Shown here one piece after another: positions 46,632-56,028 of a DNA stretch of 64,000 bases. Every line of letters starts with the position of its first letter. Positions within the stretch are counted from its first letter, which is position 1. The translations under genes and the position numbers were made by a program. The DNA comes from Sphingomonas palmae (lineage in GTDB: Bacteria; Pseudomonadota; Alphaproteobacteria; Sphingomonadales; Sphingomonadaceae). Location of the stretch: positions 17,582 to 81,581 of the forward strand of contig NZ_FNZZ01000007.1 of assembly GCF_900109565.1 (NCBI RefSeq). The letters are read 5' to 3'. Under the pieces are notes generated by a model. It made no database searches, had not been told where the DNA came from, and worked only from the letters and a program-made list of their open reading frames with translations.

Positions 46632-49600
46632 GCGCGCCGCTTCCAAACGCACACGACTGGATCGGCTATCTCCAGCCGGTCGGCCTCGTCATCGCCCCCG
46701 CCGCGCTGTCGCGCATCGGGCTGTGGCCCGCACCGCAGACCGCCGCCGACACGAGCGCCGTCGCGGACGCGCTCGGCGCGGAGACGTGGCCGCTGTTCCG
46801 CGACGTACTCGGCTGGCCCGCCGACCGCGTCGCCGGTGCACCCGGCGGCTCGGCATTGCCAGAGGCGTGCCGCTTCGCCTTCACCGAGCAGGACACGTTG
46901 CTCGAACCCGACTGGGCGGTGCTGGACGCCGACGGCGCGCCGCTTCTGCTCGTTCGCATTGAACAGCCCGACCTCGTGCTCGACCGCCGCGGCACGCTGG
47001 ACGGATGGGAGGCGACCGCCCAGCAGCGCTTTGAACGGTTGCTGCGCGAAACGGGCGTCCTCGCCGGCGTGCTCATCGGCGCGCGCGAGACCGGCCGCGT
47101 TGAGGGCGAGGCGACCGAGCCGGTGCTGCGCCTCGTCGTCGCGCCCCGCGGAGAAGCATCGGGGCATATCACCTGGCCGCTCGCCGCGCTCGCCACCACC
47201 GGCGGTCGCGCGATGCTCGCCGGTCTGAAGCTGCTGCTCGACGCGCACGCACTCTTCACCGGTCCGCCGTCGCACCGCCTTCCTACGATCCTTGCCGAGA
47301 GCCGCGCCGCGCAGGCCGACGTGTCGTCGCGTCTGTCGGGACAGGTGCTGGCCAGCCTGCACGAGCTGCTGCGCGGGCTCGACGCCGCCGCGCCCGACCG
47401 CATCCGCGCGCTCACGCTGCGCGATCCGCAGCATCTCTACGAAGGCGTGCTGACCGTGCTGCTGCGGCTCATCTTTATCCTCTACGCGGAGGATCGCGGG
47501 CTGATGCCCTCGGCGGCGGGCGGCGCGGCGGCGTCGCTCTACGAACAGGGCTATGCGCTCGGCGGGCTCCATCTGCGACTGCGCGACGACCACGCGCTCT
47601 ACCCCGACACGATCGACGAGCGTCGCGGTGCCTGGGGCCGATTGCTTGCGCTGTTCCGGCTGGTCGATCGCGGCCACCCCTCGGGCTTCATGCAGGCGCG
47701 CGGCGGCACGTTGTTCGACGAACACGCCTTTCCGTTCCTGCTCGGGCGCGACACCGCCGGCGATGCCGAACAGGTGCTCGCCGTCAGCGACGGTTGCGTG
47801 CTGCGCGTGCTCGACAACCTGCTGATGCTCGGCGGCGAGCGCGTCGCCTACCGTGCCTTGAGCGTCGAGCAGATCGGCGCGGTGTACGAAACCGTGATGG
47901 GCTTTACCGCGATCTGCGCGCCCGCGCCGATGCTGGCGATCCGCGCGGGCAAGAACAATCGCGTGCCCGTCTGGGTCAACCTCGCCGCGCTCGCGACGAC
48001 GAAGCCGGGCGAGCGCGAGAAGTGGCTCAAAGCCGCGACCGGCCGTGGCGCCTTTCCAGCGGCGGTCGCGCAAGGCCTGCGCACCGCCGACGGCATCGAC
48101 GCGCTCGGCCTCGCGCTCGCGCCGATCGCCGACCTGCGCGCCTGCCCGCGCCGCACCCCCGTCGCCGCCGGTACGCCGGTGCTGCAACCGACCGACGAGC
48201 GCCGCCGCACCGGCAGCCATTACACCCCGCGCGCGCTGACGCAGCCGATCGTCACCCACGCGCTCGCCCCCGCTTTTGCCCGCATCGGCGCCGACGCGCG
48301 TCCCGCCGACGTGCTCGACCTGAAGGTGTGCGATCCCGCCGCGGGTTCGGGCGCGTTCCTGGTCGAGGCGTGCCGGCAATTGGGCGAGCGGCTGGTCACC
48401 GCTTGGGCGCGCTGGCCCGCGCAACGCCCGACGATCCCAGCGGACGAAGACGAGCTGCTCCATGCCAAGCGGCTGGTCGCGCAGCACTGCCTGCGCGGCG
48501 TCGATCGCAATCCGCTCGCGATCGACCTCGCCAAATTGTCGCTGTGGCTGGAGACGCTGGCGAGCGCGCACGAATTCACCTTTCTCGACGGCGTGCTGCG
48601 GAGCGGCGACAGCCTCGTCGGACTGCCCAACCCCAACATCGTCGCAGTCACCTGGGGCCGCGTGTCGCAGCAGCACGGTTTCGTGGAGGCGATCGTTCGT
48701 GAGGGCATCGACGCCGCCGCCGAACTGCGCCGGTTGATGCGCGTCGAGGCAGAGATCGCGCCCTATGCCGCGCAGGAGCGCCGCCACCGCGCCGCCGCGA
48801 CCGCGCTCAAACGCGCGCACCTCGTCGCCGACGCGGTGCTCCACGCCTTCTTCTCCGGCACCAGCAAGCGCGACCGCGACGCGCGTCTGGCCGAGGTGCA
48901 GCAATGCGTGCTCGCTCCCACCGACGCCAGCTGGGCACGGCTGGAAGAATGGCAACGCGCGCTCCACGACCCTTTGATCGGCATCACGCCGTTCCACTGG
49001 GAGCTGGAGTTTGAGGACGTGTTCGCCCGCCCGAACCCCGGCTTCGACGCGATCATCGGCAACCCGCCGTTCGCGGGCAAGAACACGATCGCCGCCGGGC
49101 ACGCCGCGGCCTATCCCGATTGGCTCAAGGCGCTCCACGCGAACGCACACGGCAACGCCGACCTGTGCGCGCATTTCTTCCGCCGCGCGTTCAGCCTGTT
49201 GCGCCGTGGCGGCGCGTTCGGGCTGATCGCGACCAACACGATCCGTCAGGGCGACACGCGCGAGACCGGCCTCGCGCAGATCCTCGCCGACGGCGGCACG
49301 ATCACCCGCGCGATCAGTCGCCACCGCTGGGAAGGCGAAGCTGCGGTCGTCGTCGCGCAGGTCTTCGTCCAGCGCGGACCCGTCGCGCCCGACACGGTGC
49401 CGATCCTCGATCACCGCCCGGTCCGCCGTATCTCCGCCTATCTGATGGAAGGCGACCTCGACGCTTCGCCTGCCGCCTTGCGGGAGAATGCGGGGACGGC
49501 GTTCATCGGCTCGTTCCTACTTGGCATGGGGTTCACCTTCGATGACGTGAATGCGGCCAACGGCATCGCCACCCCCATCGCAAACATGAGGTACTTACTT

Positions 49601-50560
49601 GCTACCGATCCGCAAAACGCCAGCGTCATCAAACCTTATCTCGGCGGCGAAGAAATCAACAATTCGCCTTCCTTCTCGCACCACCGTTACGTGATTGACT
49701 TCGCTGACCGGCCACTATCGCGAGAAACGGATGGCTCATCCTGGTACGATCTGACTGCGACCGAACAGCTGCAACAACAGCGCGGCGGAATAGTCGCGAA
49801 AGACTATCCGGGTCGGGTCGCAGCTGACTGGCCCGACCTGCTCAAGATCATCATGCAGAAGGTCAAGCCGGAGCGGCTTAAACAGAACGATGCTAACGGA
49901 AAACGCCTTTGGTGGCGGCACCTGCGAACGCGACCTGAGCTGTATCAGACTACTGGGCTCTTATCTCACGTACTGGCAGTAAACTGCGGAGCGACGCCAC
50001 ACGTTTGTTTCGCACGATTGCCAACCGGTCCGACATTCTCCCACACGACCGCCGTCTTCGCCCTCCCCACCTTCGCCGCCTTCGCGACGCTACAGTCGCG
50101 CGTGCACGAGGTGTGGGCGCGCTTCTTCGCGTCGTCGATGAAGGACGACCTGCGCTACACACCGTCCGATTGTTTCGAGACCTTCCCGCTCCCGCCCGGC
50201 TACGCCGACGCGCCCGCGCTCGAACATGCCGGACAACGCTACCACGACGCGCGCGCCGCGCTGATGATCGCGCGGGGCGAGGGCATGACGCCGACCTACA
50301 ACCGCTTCCACCGCGCCACTGACCAGGCCGACGACATCGCGGCCCTGCGCGCACTGCACCACGTAATCGATCGCGCCGTCCTCACCGCCTACGGCTGGCA
50401 CGACCTCGCCGAGGCCGCGGCACCCGTCTTCCTCGATACCGACGAGGACGACCACCGCTACCAGCGCCGCCTGTTCTGGCCAGCGCCCTTTCGCGACGCG
50501 GTGCTCGCGCGGTTGTTGCGCCTGAACCAGGAGCGCGCCCGGATGGAGCAATTGTCATGA
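46616..50560 (+). CDS. drmMI: DISARM adenine-N6 DNA methyltransferase DrmMI
   Basis: A large (1314 aa) gamma-type N6-adenine methylase of the Eco57I/class 1 DISARM kind. The N-terminal half (about 1-560) precedes AdoMet motif I DPAAGSGAF (from about residue 573), followed by GVDRNPLAIDLAKLSLW and the catalytic NPPF at 816-819. A C-terminal target-recognition region follows. Codons from about 49540 to 50045 (residues about 975-1143) are markedly less GC-rich than the rest, suggesting a swapped recognition segment. The stop overlaps drmA (ATGA). In DISARM the methylase marks host DNA. Confidence 0.9.
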   Translation: MARDVSAPLPNAHDWIGYLQPVGLVIAPAALSRIGLWPAPQTAADTSAVADALGAETWPLFRDVLGWPADRVAGAPGGSALPEACRFAFTEQDTLLEPDWAVLDADGAPLLLVRIEQPDLVLDRRGTLDGWEATAQQRFERLLRETGVLAGVLIGARETGRVEGEATEPVLRLVVAPRGEASGHITWPLAALATTGGRAMLAGLKLLLDAHALFTGPPSHRLPTILAESRAAQADVSSRLSGQVLASLHELLRGLDAAAPDRIRALTLRDPQHLYEGVLTVLLRLIFILYAEDRGLMPSAAGGAAASLYEQGYALGGLHLRLRDDHALYPDTIDERRGAWGRLLALFRLVDRGHPSGFMQARGGTLFDEHAFPFLLGRDTAGDAEQVLAVSDGCVLRVLDNLLMLGGERVAYRALSVEQIGAVYETVMGFTAICAPAPMLAIRAGKNNRVPVWVNLAALATTKPGEREKWLKAATGRGAFPAAVAQGLRTADGIDALGLALAPIADLRACPRRTPVAAGTPVLQPTDERRRTGSHYTPRALTQPIVTHALAPAFARIGADARPADVLDLKVCDPAAGSGAFLVEACRQLGERLVTAWARWPAQRPTIPADEDELLHAKRLVAQHCLRGVDRNPLAIDLAKLSLWLETLASAHEFTFLDGVLRSGDSLVGLPNPNIVAVTWGRVSQQHGFVEAIVREGIDAAAELRRLMRVEAEIAPYAAQERRHRAAATALKRAHLVADAVLHAFFSGTSKRDRDARLAEVQQCVLAPTDASWARLEEWQRALHDPLIGITPFHWELEFEDVFARPNPGFDAIIGNPPFAGKNTIAAGHAAAYPDWLKALHANAHGNADLCAHFFRRAFSLLRRGGAFGLIATNTIRQGDTRETGLAQILADGGTITRAISRHRWEGEAAVVVAQVFVQRGPVAPDTVPILDHRPVRRISAYLMEGDLDASPAALRENAGTAFIGSFLLGMGFTFDDVNAANGIATPIANMRYLLATDPQNASVIKPYLGGEEINNSPSFSHHRYVIDFADRPLSRETDGSSWYDLTATEQLQQQRGGIVAKDYPGRVAADWPDLLKIIMQKVKPERLKQNDANGKRLWWRHLRTRPELYQTTGLLSHVLAVNCGATPHVCFARLPTGPTFSHTTAVFALPTFAAFATLQSRVHEVWARFFASSMKDDLRYTPSDCFETFPLPPGYADAPALEHAGQRYHDARAALMIARGEGMTPTYNRFHRATDQADDIAALRALHHVIDRAVLTAYGWHDLAEAAAPVFLDTDEDDHRYQRRLFWPAPFRDAVLARLLRLNQERARMEQLS

Positions 50561-53500
50561 CCGCCGCCCAAGGAGCAGCCGGCGTCCGCGCCGAGCTCGT
50601 CCACCGCCTGCGCCGCAACCTGATCGGGCCGAGCGAGGCGGAGGACGCCGACCTCGCGACCGAGCGGCTTCCGCCCGGCGAGGCGCCGTCGCGCTGGTAT
50701 CTGTCGGGCTTCATCGCGCCTTCGGGCGAACTGACGCCCGAGTCTGCCATTCCCGCCGACGCATCCGACGACGAGATCGACCCGCTCCTACCCGAACTCG
50801 ACGAGTGGAACGTCGCCGCCGCCGCCGGCGAGCTCGACGACGCCGAGGCACCAGCCTCGCGCCGCCGCTATCTGCCGAGCGCGATCGGTCTGTCGACGAT
50901 GGTCGACGCGTCGGTGCGCGCGCTCGACGTGACCGTGAGTTGGGGCGACTACGTCCCCGAACCCCCGCTCCCGCCCGAACTGCTCGGAGCCGGCAGCGAC
51001 CAGCGCGGCGAGCCCGTCAGCTGGCGGCGCGTGCCTCGTGAGATAACGCTGACGCTCGCACTTCCGCACGCCGACGCAGGCATCGCGCGCACGCCGCTGC
51101 CCGGATCAGGCGCGACCGCGCGCTCGGGCGGCGGCCTCGAACTCGCGGTCCGCGCACGCCCGTTCGCACTCACGCTCGCGGACGGCAGCACGCGCGAGGT
51201 GCAGGTCGTCACCGTGTTCATCGTCAACAAGCGCGCGGAGCCGCCGTCCGCCTATCGCGACCTGTCCTACGCCTATCAGATCCGGCTCGATCTCGCCTGC
51301 GCGTCGGGCTTCGTGCCGCAGGGCGACCTGTCAAGGATCGCGCGCGACGACTGGGACGACCAACTCGCCGACCTCCACTACCGCCACACCGCGTCCTACG
51401 CCGCCGGGCTCGGCTGCGCGGCGGCGCATCAGGCCGACCCGGATGGCGCCGTACGCCGCATCCACACCACGCATCTGCCGCGCGCCGCGGTGGAGCGCAC
51501 CGTGCCCGCGCCGGTGCCGGACGCAACCTTCGGCATGGACCGGCTCGCCGCGCTCGCCCGCGACGACGCCGCCGGCCTGCACGCCGCCCTTACGCCGCTC
51601 GTCACCGCCTATACCGCGTGGTCGGCCACGCAAGCCGATGCCGCCACCGCGCCCGACATCGCTGGTGCCGCGCAGCGCGCGCGCACTGCCGCGACGCTGA
51701 TCGCCGCACAGGAAGAGGCACGCGCCCGCATCGCCGCGGGCATCGCGCTCGTCACGCAGGACCCGCGCGTCCGCACCGCGTTCGAGATCGCCAACCGCGC
51801 CGTCGCCGACGCGACCCGCGCGCGCCGCCCCGCCGACACGACGCCATCGTGGCGCCCGTTCCAGCTCGCCTTCATCCTGTTGAACGTCTCAGGCATGGCC
51901 GACCCGCGCCACGCCGATCGCGAGATCGCCGACCTGCTGTTCTTCCCCACCGGCGGCGGCAAGACCGAGGCGTATCTTGGCCTCGCCGCCTTCACCATCG
52001 CGCTCAGGCGGCTGGGTGCGGCGGGGCTGCTCGGCGCGGGCGTGTCGGTCGTGATGCGCTACACGCTGCGCCTCCTGACGCTCGATCAGCTCGGCCGCAC
52101 CGCCGGGCTGGTCTGCGCGCTCGAGCTGCTGCGCACTGGTCCCGATTACCTGGACGCGAACGACCGCCCGCTGCTCGGCGACTGGAGAATCGAGATTGGA
52201 CTGTGGGTCGGCTCGGACGCGAGCCCCAACCGCCTCGGCCGTCGCGGCGACAAGTCGGAGGGCACCGCGGTCCGCCGCGTCCGCGCTTACAAGAGCGGGC
52301 GAGACTCACGGGCGCCCGCGCCGATCAAGTCGTGCCCGTGGTGCGACACCGCCTTCACCGCCGACAGCTTTCACTGCGTTCCCAATGCCGACGCGCCGAC
52401 CAACCTCGAGCTGCGCTGCGTCAATCTCCACTGCGCCTTCACCGGCGACCGCGCGCTGCCGATCGTCACCGTCGACGAGGCGATCTACCGCCGCCTGCCC
52501 GCCTTCCTGATCGCCACCGTCGACAAATTCGCCGCCTTGCCGTGGGTAGGGGAAGCCGGCGCCTTCTTCGGCCACGTCGACCGCGCCGACGCGAACGGCT
52601 TCTACGGCGCAGGCGAGCCCGGCGTCGGCCGCGCGCTTGATGGCGGACACCAACTCGCCCCGCCCGATCTCGTGATACAGGACGAATTGCACCTGATCTC
52701 GGGCCCGCTCGGCACGGTCGCCGGGCTGTACGAGGCGGCGATCGACGCACTCGCCGCGCGGACCGTCGCCGGGCAGCGCGTCCGGCCCAAGATCGTCGCC
52801 TCGACCGCCACCGTGCGCCGCGCACGCGACCAGATCCGCGCCTTGTTCGACCGCGCCGAAACACGCATCTTCCCGCCGCCCGGCATCTCCGTGCGCGACA
52901 GCTTCTTCGCGCTGACCCGCGCCGAGAGCGACGCCGACCCCGCGCGCTGGTACGTCGGCATCGCCGCGGCGGGACGCGGGCCGAAGCTCGTCTTCCTCCA
53001 GGCGCTCGTCACGCTGCTGGGCGCGGCGCAGGGGCTGGCGGACGAGGGCGCTGGCGACACCGACGCGTACCTCACCGCGCTCTGCTACTTCAACGCGCTG
53101 CGCGAACTGGGTGGTGCGCGCCGCATCGTCGAGGATGAGGTCGCCAACCGCCTCGCGCATTACGGCACGCGCCGCCGCCGCAACGAACCCGCCGACCACC
53201 CCTTCGGCGACCGCACGCTCGCCGAGCCGGTCGAGCTCACCTCGCGCGTCTCGACCGATCAGGTCGCGGCCGCGAAGCGGCGGCTCGAAGCGAGGTCCGG
53301 CGCAGAGGGCGCGGAGCCCGTCGACGTGGCACTCGCCACCAACATGATTTCGGTCGGGTTGGACATCGACCGGCTCGGGCTGATGCTGGTGCAGGGTCAG
53401 CCCAAGACCGCGGCCGAATATATCCAGGCGACCAGCCGCGTCGGGCGCAACGCGGCACGCCCCGGCCTCGTCGTTGTCGTGCTCAACGTTCATCGCCCGC

Positions 53501-54027
53501 GCGACCGGATGCATTTCGAGCAGTTCGGTCATTTCCATGATACCTTCTACCGCTCGGTCGAGGCGACCAGCGTCACGCCGTGGTCGCCGCGCGCGCTCGA
53601 CCGCGCGCTCGCCGCCGTCGTGGTCGCGATCGCGCGTCACCTCGACCCGGCGCTGACGCCCGCCGGCGCGGTCGACGCGCTCGCCAACGCGCTCGCGACG
53701 CGCGCGGCGGTGGTGCAACATCTGGTCCAGCGCGCGCCGGAGACGATCGAGGGCGGCCGCACACAGCTCACAGCGACGATCGAGGCCATGCTCGACGATT
53801 GGATCGCGATCGCCGCTGATCAAACCGCGGCGGGCGGGCGCTTCACCTATGCCGAACGCCCGCATCGCCTGCTCCACCCGCCGCTCGACCCCGTGCTCCA
53901 AAATCTCTCTCCGGCGCAGCAGCGATTTCAGGCCGGGTGGAGCATGCGCGATGTCGAACCCGGCGTCCTGCTCAAACCCCGCAGCCCGATGGGCGAGCGC
54001 GTCAGCGGTGCCGGAGACATGTCATGA
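50557..54027 (+). CDS. drmA: DISARM helicase DrmA
   Basis: A 1156-aa SF2 helicase. The first 450 residues lack recognisable motifs. Walker A PTGGGKTEA has Lys469, DELH is at 709-712, and the C-terminal helicase lobe shows ATNMISVGLDIDRL (about 926-939) and QATSRVGR. A probable zinc site (CPWC at 593-596, then FHCVP and LRCVNLHC) interrupts the two lobes. DrmA with DrmB forms the core DNA-binding complex of DISARM. It overlaps both neighbours by four bases, so the operon is translationally coupled. Confidence 0.93.
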   Translation: MTAAQGAAGVRAELVHRLRRNLIGPSEAEDADLATERLPPGEAPSRWYLSGFIAPSGELTPESAIPADASDDEIDPLLPELDEWNVAAAAGELDDAEAPASRRRYLPSAIGLSTMVDASVRALDVTVSWGDYVPEPPLPPELLGAGSDQRGEPVSWRRVPREITLTLALPHADAGIARTPLPGSGATARSGGGLELAVRARPFALTLADGSTREVQVVTVFIVNKRAEPPSAYRDLSYAYQIRLDLACASGFVPQGDLSRIARDDWDDQLADLHYRHTASYAAGLGCAAAHQADPDGAVRRIHTTHLPRAAVERTVPAPVPDATFGMDRLAALARDDAAGLHAALTPLVTAYTAWSATQADAATAPDIAGAAQRARTAATLIAAQEEARARIAAGIALVTQDPRVRTAFEIANRAVADATRARRPADTTPSWRPFQLAFILLNVSGMADPRHADREIADLLFFPTGGGKTEAYLGLAAFTIALRRLGAAGLLGAGVSVVMRYTLRLLTLDQLGRTAGLVCALELLRTGPDYLDANDRPLLGDWRIEIGLWVGSDASPNRLGRRGDKSEGTAVRRVRAYKSGRDSRAPAPIKSCPWCDTAFTADSFHCVPNADAPTNLELRCVNLHCAFTGDRALPIVTVDEAIYRRLPAFLIATVDKFAALPWVGEAGAFFGHVDRADANGFYGAGEPGVGRALDGGHQLAPPDLVIQDELHLISGPLGTVAGLYEAAIDALAARTVAGQRVRPKIVASTATVRRARDQIRALFDRAETRIFPPPGISVRDSFFALTRAESDADPARWYVGIAAAGRGPKLVFLQALVTLLGAAQGLADEGAGDTDAYLTALCYFNALRELGGARRIVEDEVANRLAHYGTRRRRNEPADHPFGDRTLAEPVELTSRVSTDQVAAAKRRLEARSGAEGAEPVDVALATNMISVGLDIDRLGLMLVQGQPKTAAEYIQATSRVGRNAARPGLVVVVLNVHRPRDRMHFEQFGHFHDTFYRSVEATSVTPWSPRALDRALAAVVVAIARHLDPALTPAGAVDALANALATRAAVVQHLVQRAPETIEGGRTQLTATIEAMLDDWIAIAADQTAAGGRFTYAERPHRLLHPPLDPVLQNLSPAQQRFQAGWSMRDVEPGVLLKPRSPMGERVSGAGDMS

Positions 54028-55898
54028 GCGCCAAACCCGTCACGCTGCGCGCGTCGCAGCTCATCATCGGCTTCGGTCCCGGCGCGATGGTCGACCTGCC
54101 GACGCGCTCGGTCGTGATTGGCGGGCTTGATCTCTGGCACATGCGCGAGGCGGGCAGCTGGCGTCCGATCCAGGAACCGCGCGCGGTCGCGGTGCTCGAG
54201 GCATTGCTGCGCGGCAACGGACGGCTCGCCGACGATCAGCGGCTCTCGCTTCGCACGCCCCCGGTCCACGACGACGCCCGCCGGACCGCGGGCACCAGCG
54301 AGCCGCCGGGCGTCGAGGCGCGCATCTTCCCGGCCTGGTTCGTCGCGCGCGACGCGGAAGAAGCGGGCGAGGTGCGCCGCCGCCGGCTGGTGCGCTGGCG
54401 CGACCTCGATCCGCGCGGACGCGCCGACTTTGTCGATGACGATGGCCACCGTGTCGCCGTCACCCCGATCCGTTTCGTCGCCGGCTGCCGCAAGGGGCAT
54501 CTGCAGGACATCGACTGGGGCTACACCGTCCACATCGGCAGCGAGGAACGCTGTGTTCAGTCGATGTGGCTGGAGGAGCGCGGCACCTCGGGCGATCCTG
54601 CCTCCACGCGCGTCGTGTGCGGCTGCGGCAAGTCGCTGTCGTTGAAGGAAGCGCAGGCGAGCGGCATCCTCGGCGCGTGTCGCGGTCGTCGTCCGTGGCT
54701 GGTCAGCGACGAACCCGATGGCTGCCGCGAGAACCTGCGCTTCCTCAGCCGCACCGCCACCAACGCCTATTTCCCGCAGGTGCTGACCGTCATCTCGTTG
54801 CCGACCGCGGAGGACGATCTCTCCGCGCTGGTCGAGGAACATCTCGACGCGATCGACTGGGTCGAAACAATTGACGAGATGGCGGTGGCGCGCCGTGCCA
54901 ACCCCGCACTTCGCGCCGCGTTCGACGGCTGGAGCGACGCCGACGTCGTCGCGCGCATCGCGCACATTCGCGTCACCGGGCGACAGGCGCTCGCGCGCGC
55001 GCCGAAGGCGGCGGAGTTCGACCTGCTCGCCTCCGGGCTCGACGTGATCGGCTCGGACGCGCCCGATGCGAAGCTACACGCCCGCACGCTCGCGCGCGGC
55101 GATTGGGATGGCGACCGCGCGCGACTCGCGCCCGTGGAGTCCGTCGTCGCCGTTCACCGCTTGCGCGAGGTCGCCTGCCTCTACGGCTTCACCCGTTTCG
55201 AGGCCGCGCCGACCGCGGTCGACGGTGATCTGGAGGAACTGCACATCGCGGTCGAGGGCGCCGCGCTCGCGACCGAGCTCGAGTGGCTTCCCGCCGCCGA
55301 GCAACTGGGCGAGGGCGTGTTCCTGCGCTTCTCCGCCGCCGCGATCCGCGAGTGGCTCGCGCGCCCCGCGGTTCACGCGCGCGGCGACCTGCTGCTGCGC
55401 GGGTGGGAGCGCTGGGCCGCGAACCAGCCGTTCGGCGACAAGCTCCACTTTCCCCGCCTCGCTTATTACGCGCTCCACGGTTTCAGCCACGCGCTGATGA
55501 ACGAGATCGCGCTCGACTGCGGCTATCCCGCGACCGCGCTCAAGGAACGCCTGTACGCGATCGTCGACGACGACGGCGAGCGCTTCGGCCTGCTCCTCTA
55601 CACCGCCTCCACCGGCGCGCAGGGGACGCTCGGCGGGCTGATCGCGGTGCTGCCGCGCCTGGGTGCGATCATCGAGCGCGCGCTCGACCGGCTCGCGCTC
55701 TGCTCGGGCGACCCGATCTGCGCCGAACACGACCCCGACACCCACGCCGACGAACGCGCGCTGAGCGGCGCGGCCTGCCACGCCTGCCTGCTCGTCGCCG
55801 AAACCAGCTGCGAAGCCCGCAACCTATACCTCGACCGCGCGCTCACCGCTCCCACCGTGTTGACCGGTGAGGCCGCGCTGTTTGGCCCGGCGACGTGA
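54024..55898 (+). CDS. drmB: DISARM DUF1998 protein DrmB
   Basis: A 624-aa DrmB. The N terminus (LRASQLIIGFGPGAMVDLPTRSV) matches the family. Putative metal-binding cysteines are in AGCRKGH and CGCGKS. The C-terminal DUF1998 part contains YYALHGFSHALMNEIALDCGY, LLLYTASTGAQGTLGGL and CSGDPICAEH...CHACLLVAETSCEARNLYLDR. ATG 54024 overlaps the drmA stop. It is the last drm gene. No PLD-type drmC follows, and the next gene, cas8e, begins 130 bp on. Confidence 0.93.
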   Translation: MSAKPVTLRASQLIIGFGPGAMVDLPTRSVVIGGLDLWHMREAGSWRPIQEPRAVAVLEALLRGNGRLADDQRLSLRTPPVHDDARRTAGTSEPPGVEARIFPAWFVARDAEEAGEVRRRRLVRWRDLDPRGRADFVDDDGHRVAVTPIRFVAGCRKGHLQDIDWGYTVHIGSEERCVQSMWLEERGTSGDPASTRVVCGCGKSLSLKEAQASGILGACRGRRPWLVSDEPDGCRENLRFLSRTATNAYFPQVLTVISLPTAEDDLSALVEEHLDAIDWVETIDEMAVARRANPALRAAFDGWSDADVVARIAHIRVTGRQALARAPKAAEFDLLASGLDVIGSDAPDAKLHARTLARGDWDGDRARLAPVESVVAVHRLREVACLYGFTRFEAAPTAVDGDLEELHIAVEGAALATELEWLPAAEQLGEGVFLRFSAAAIREWLARPAVHARGDLLLRGWERWAANQPFGDKLHFPRLAYYALHGFSHALMNEIALDCGYPATALKERLYAIVDDDGERFGLLLYTASTGAQGTLGGLIAVLPRLGAIIERALDRLALCSGDPICAEHDPDTHADERALSGAACHACLLVAETSCEARNLYLDRALTAPTVLTGEAALFGPAT

Positions 55899-55929
55899 GC
55901 CACGTGCGAAGATTTACAACTTGCAAGAA

Positions 55930-55941
55930 ATCGCGCGCGAT
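55930..55941. promoter_or_regulatory. Palindrome upstream of cas8e
   Basis: ATCGCGCGCGAT is a perfect 12-bp palindrome in the 130-bp drmB-cas8e gap. TTGACA occurs at 55968-55973, but no good -10 is found at 16-18 bases. The gap is AT-richer than the flanking genes, so it may hold a Cascade promoter and operator, or be read through from the drm operon. Confidence 0.4.
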
Positions 55942-56028
55942 CATGTTGATAAGTCGCTTCGCCCGCTTTGACACCCACCCGACCGGCTGGCAGGTTCGCA
56001 TCATGTTCCGCGCACCGGCAGTTCAGCG

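Noticed and set aside
46610..49414. 934-codon minus-strand frame opposite drmMI
   Set aside because: Antisense shadow. drmMI has clear methylase motifs on the plus strand.
55899..56028. A hidden drmC or small gene between drmB and cas8e
   Set aside because: Only 130 bp, with stops in all frames and no PLD motif.
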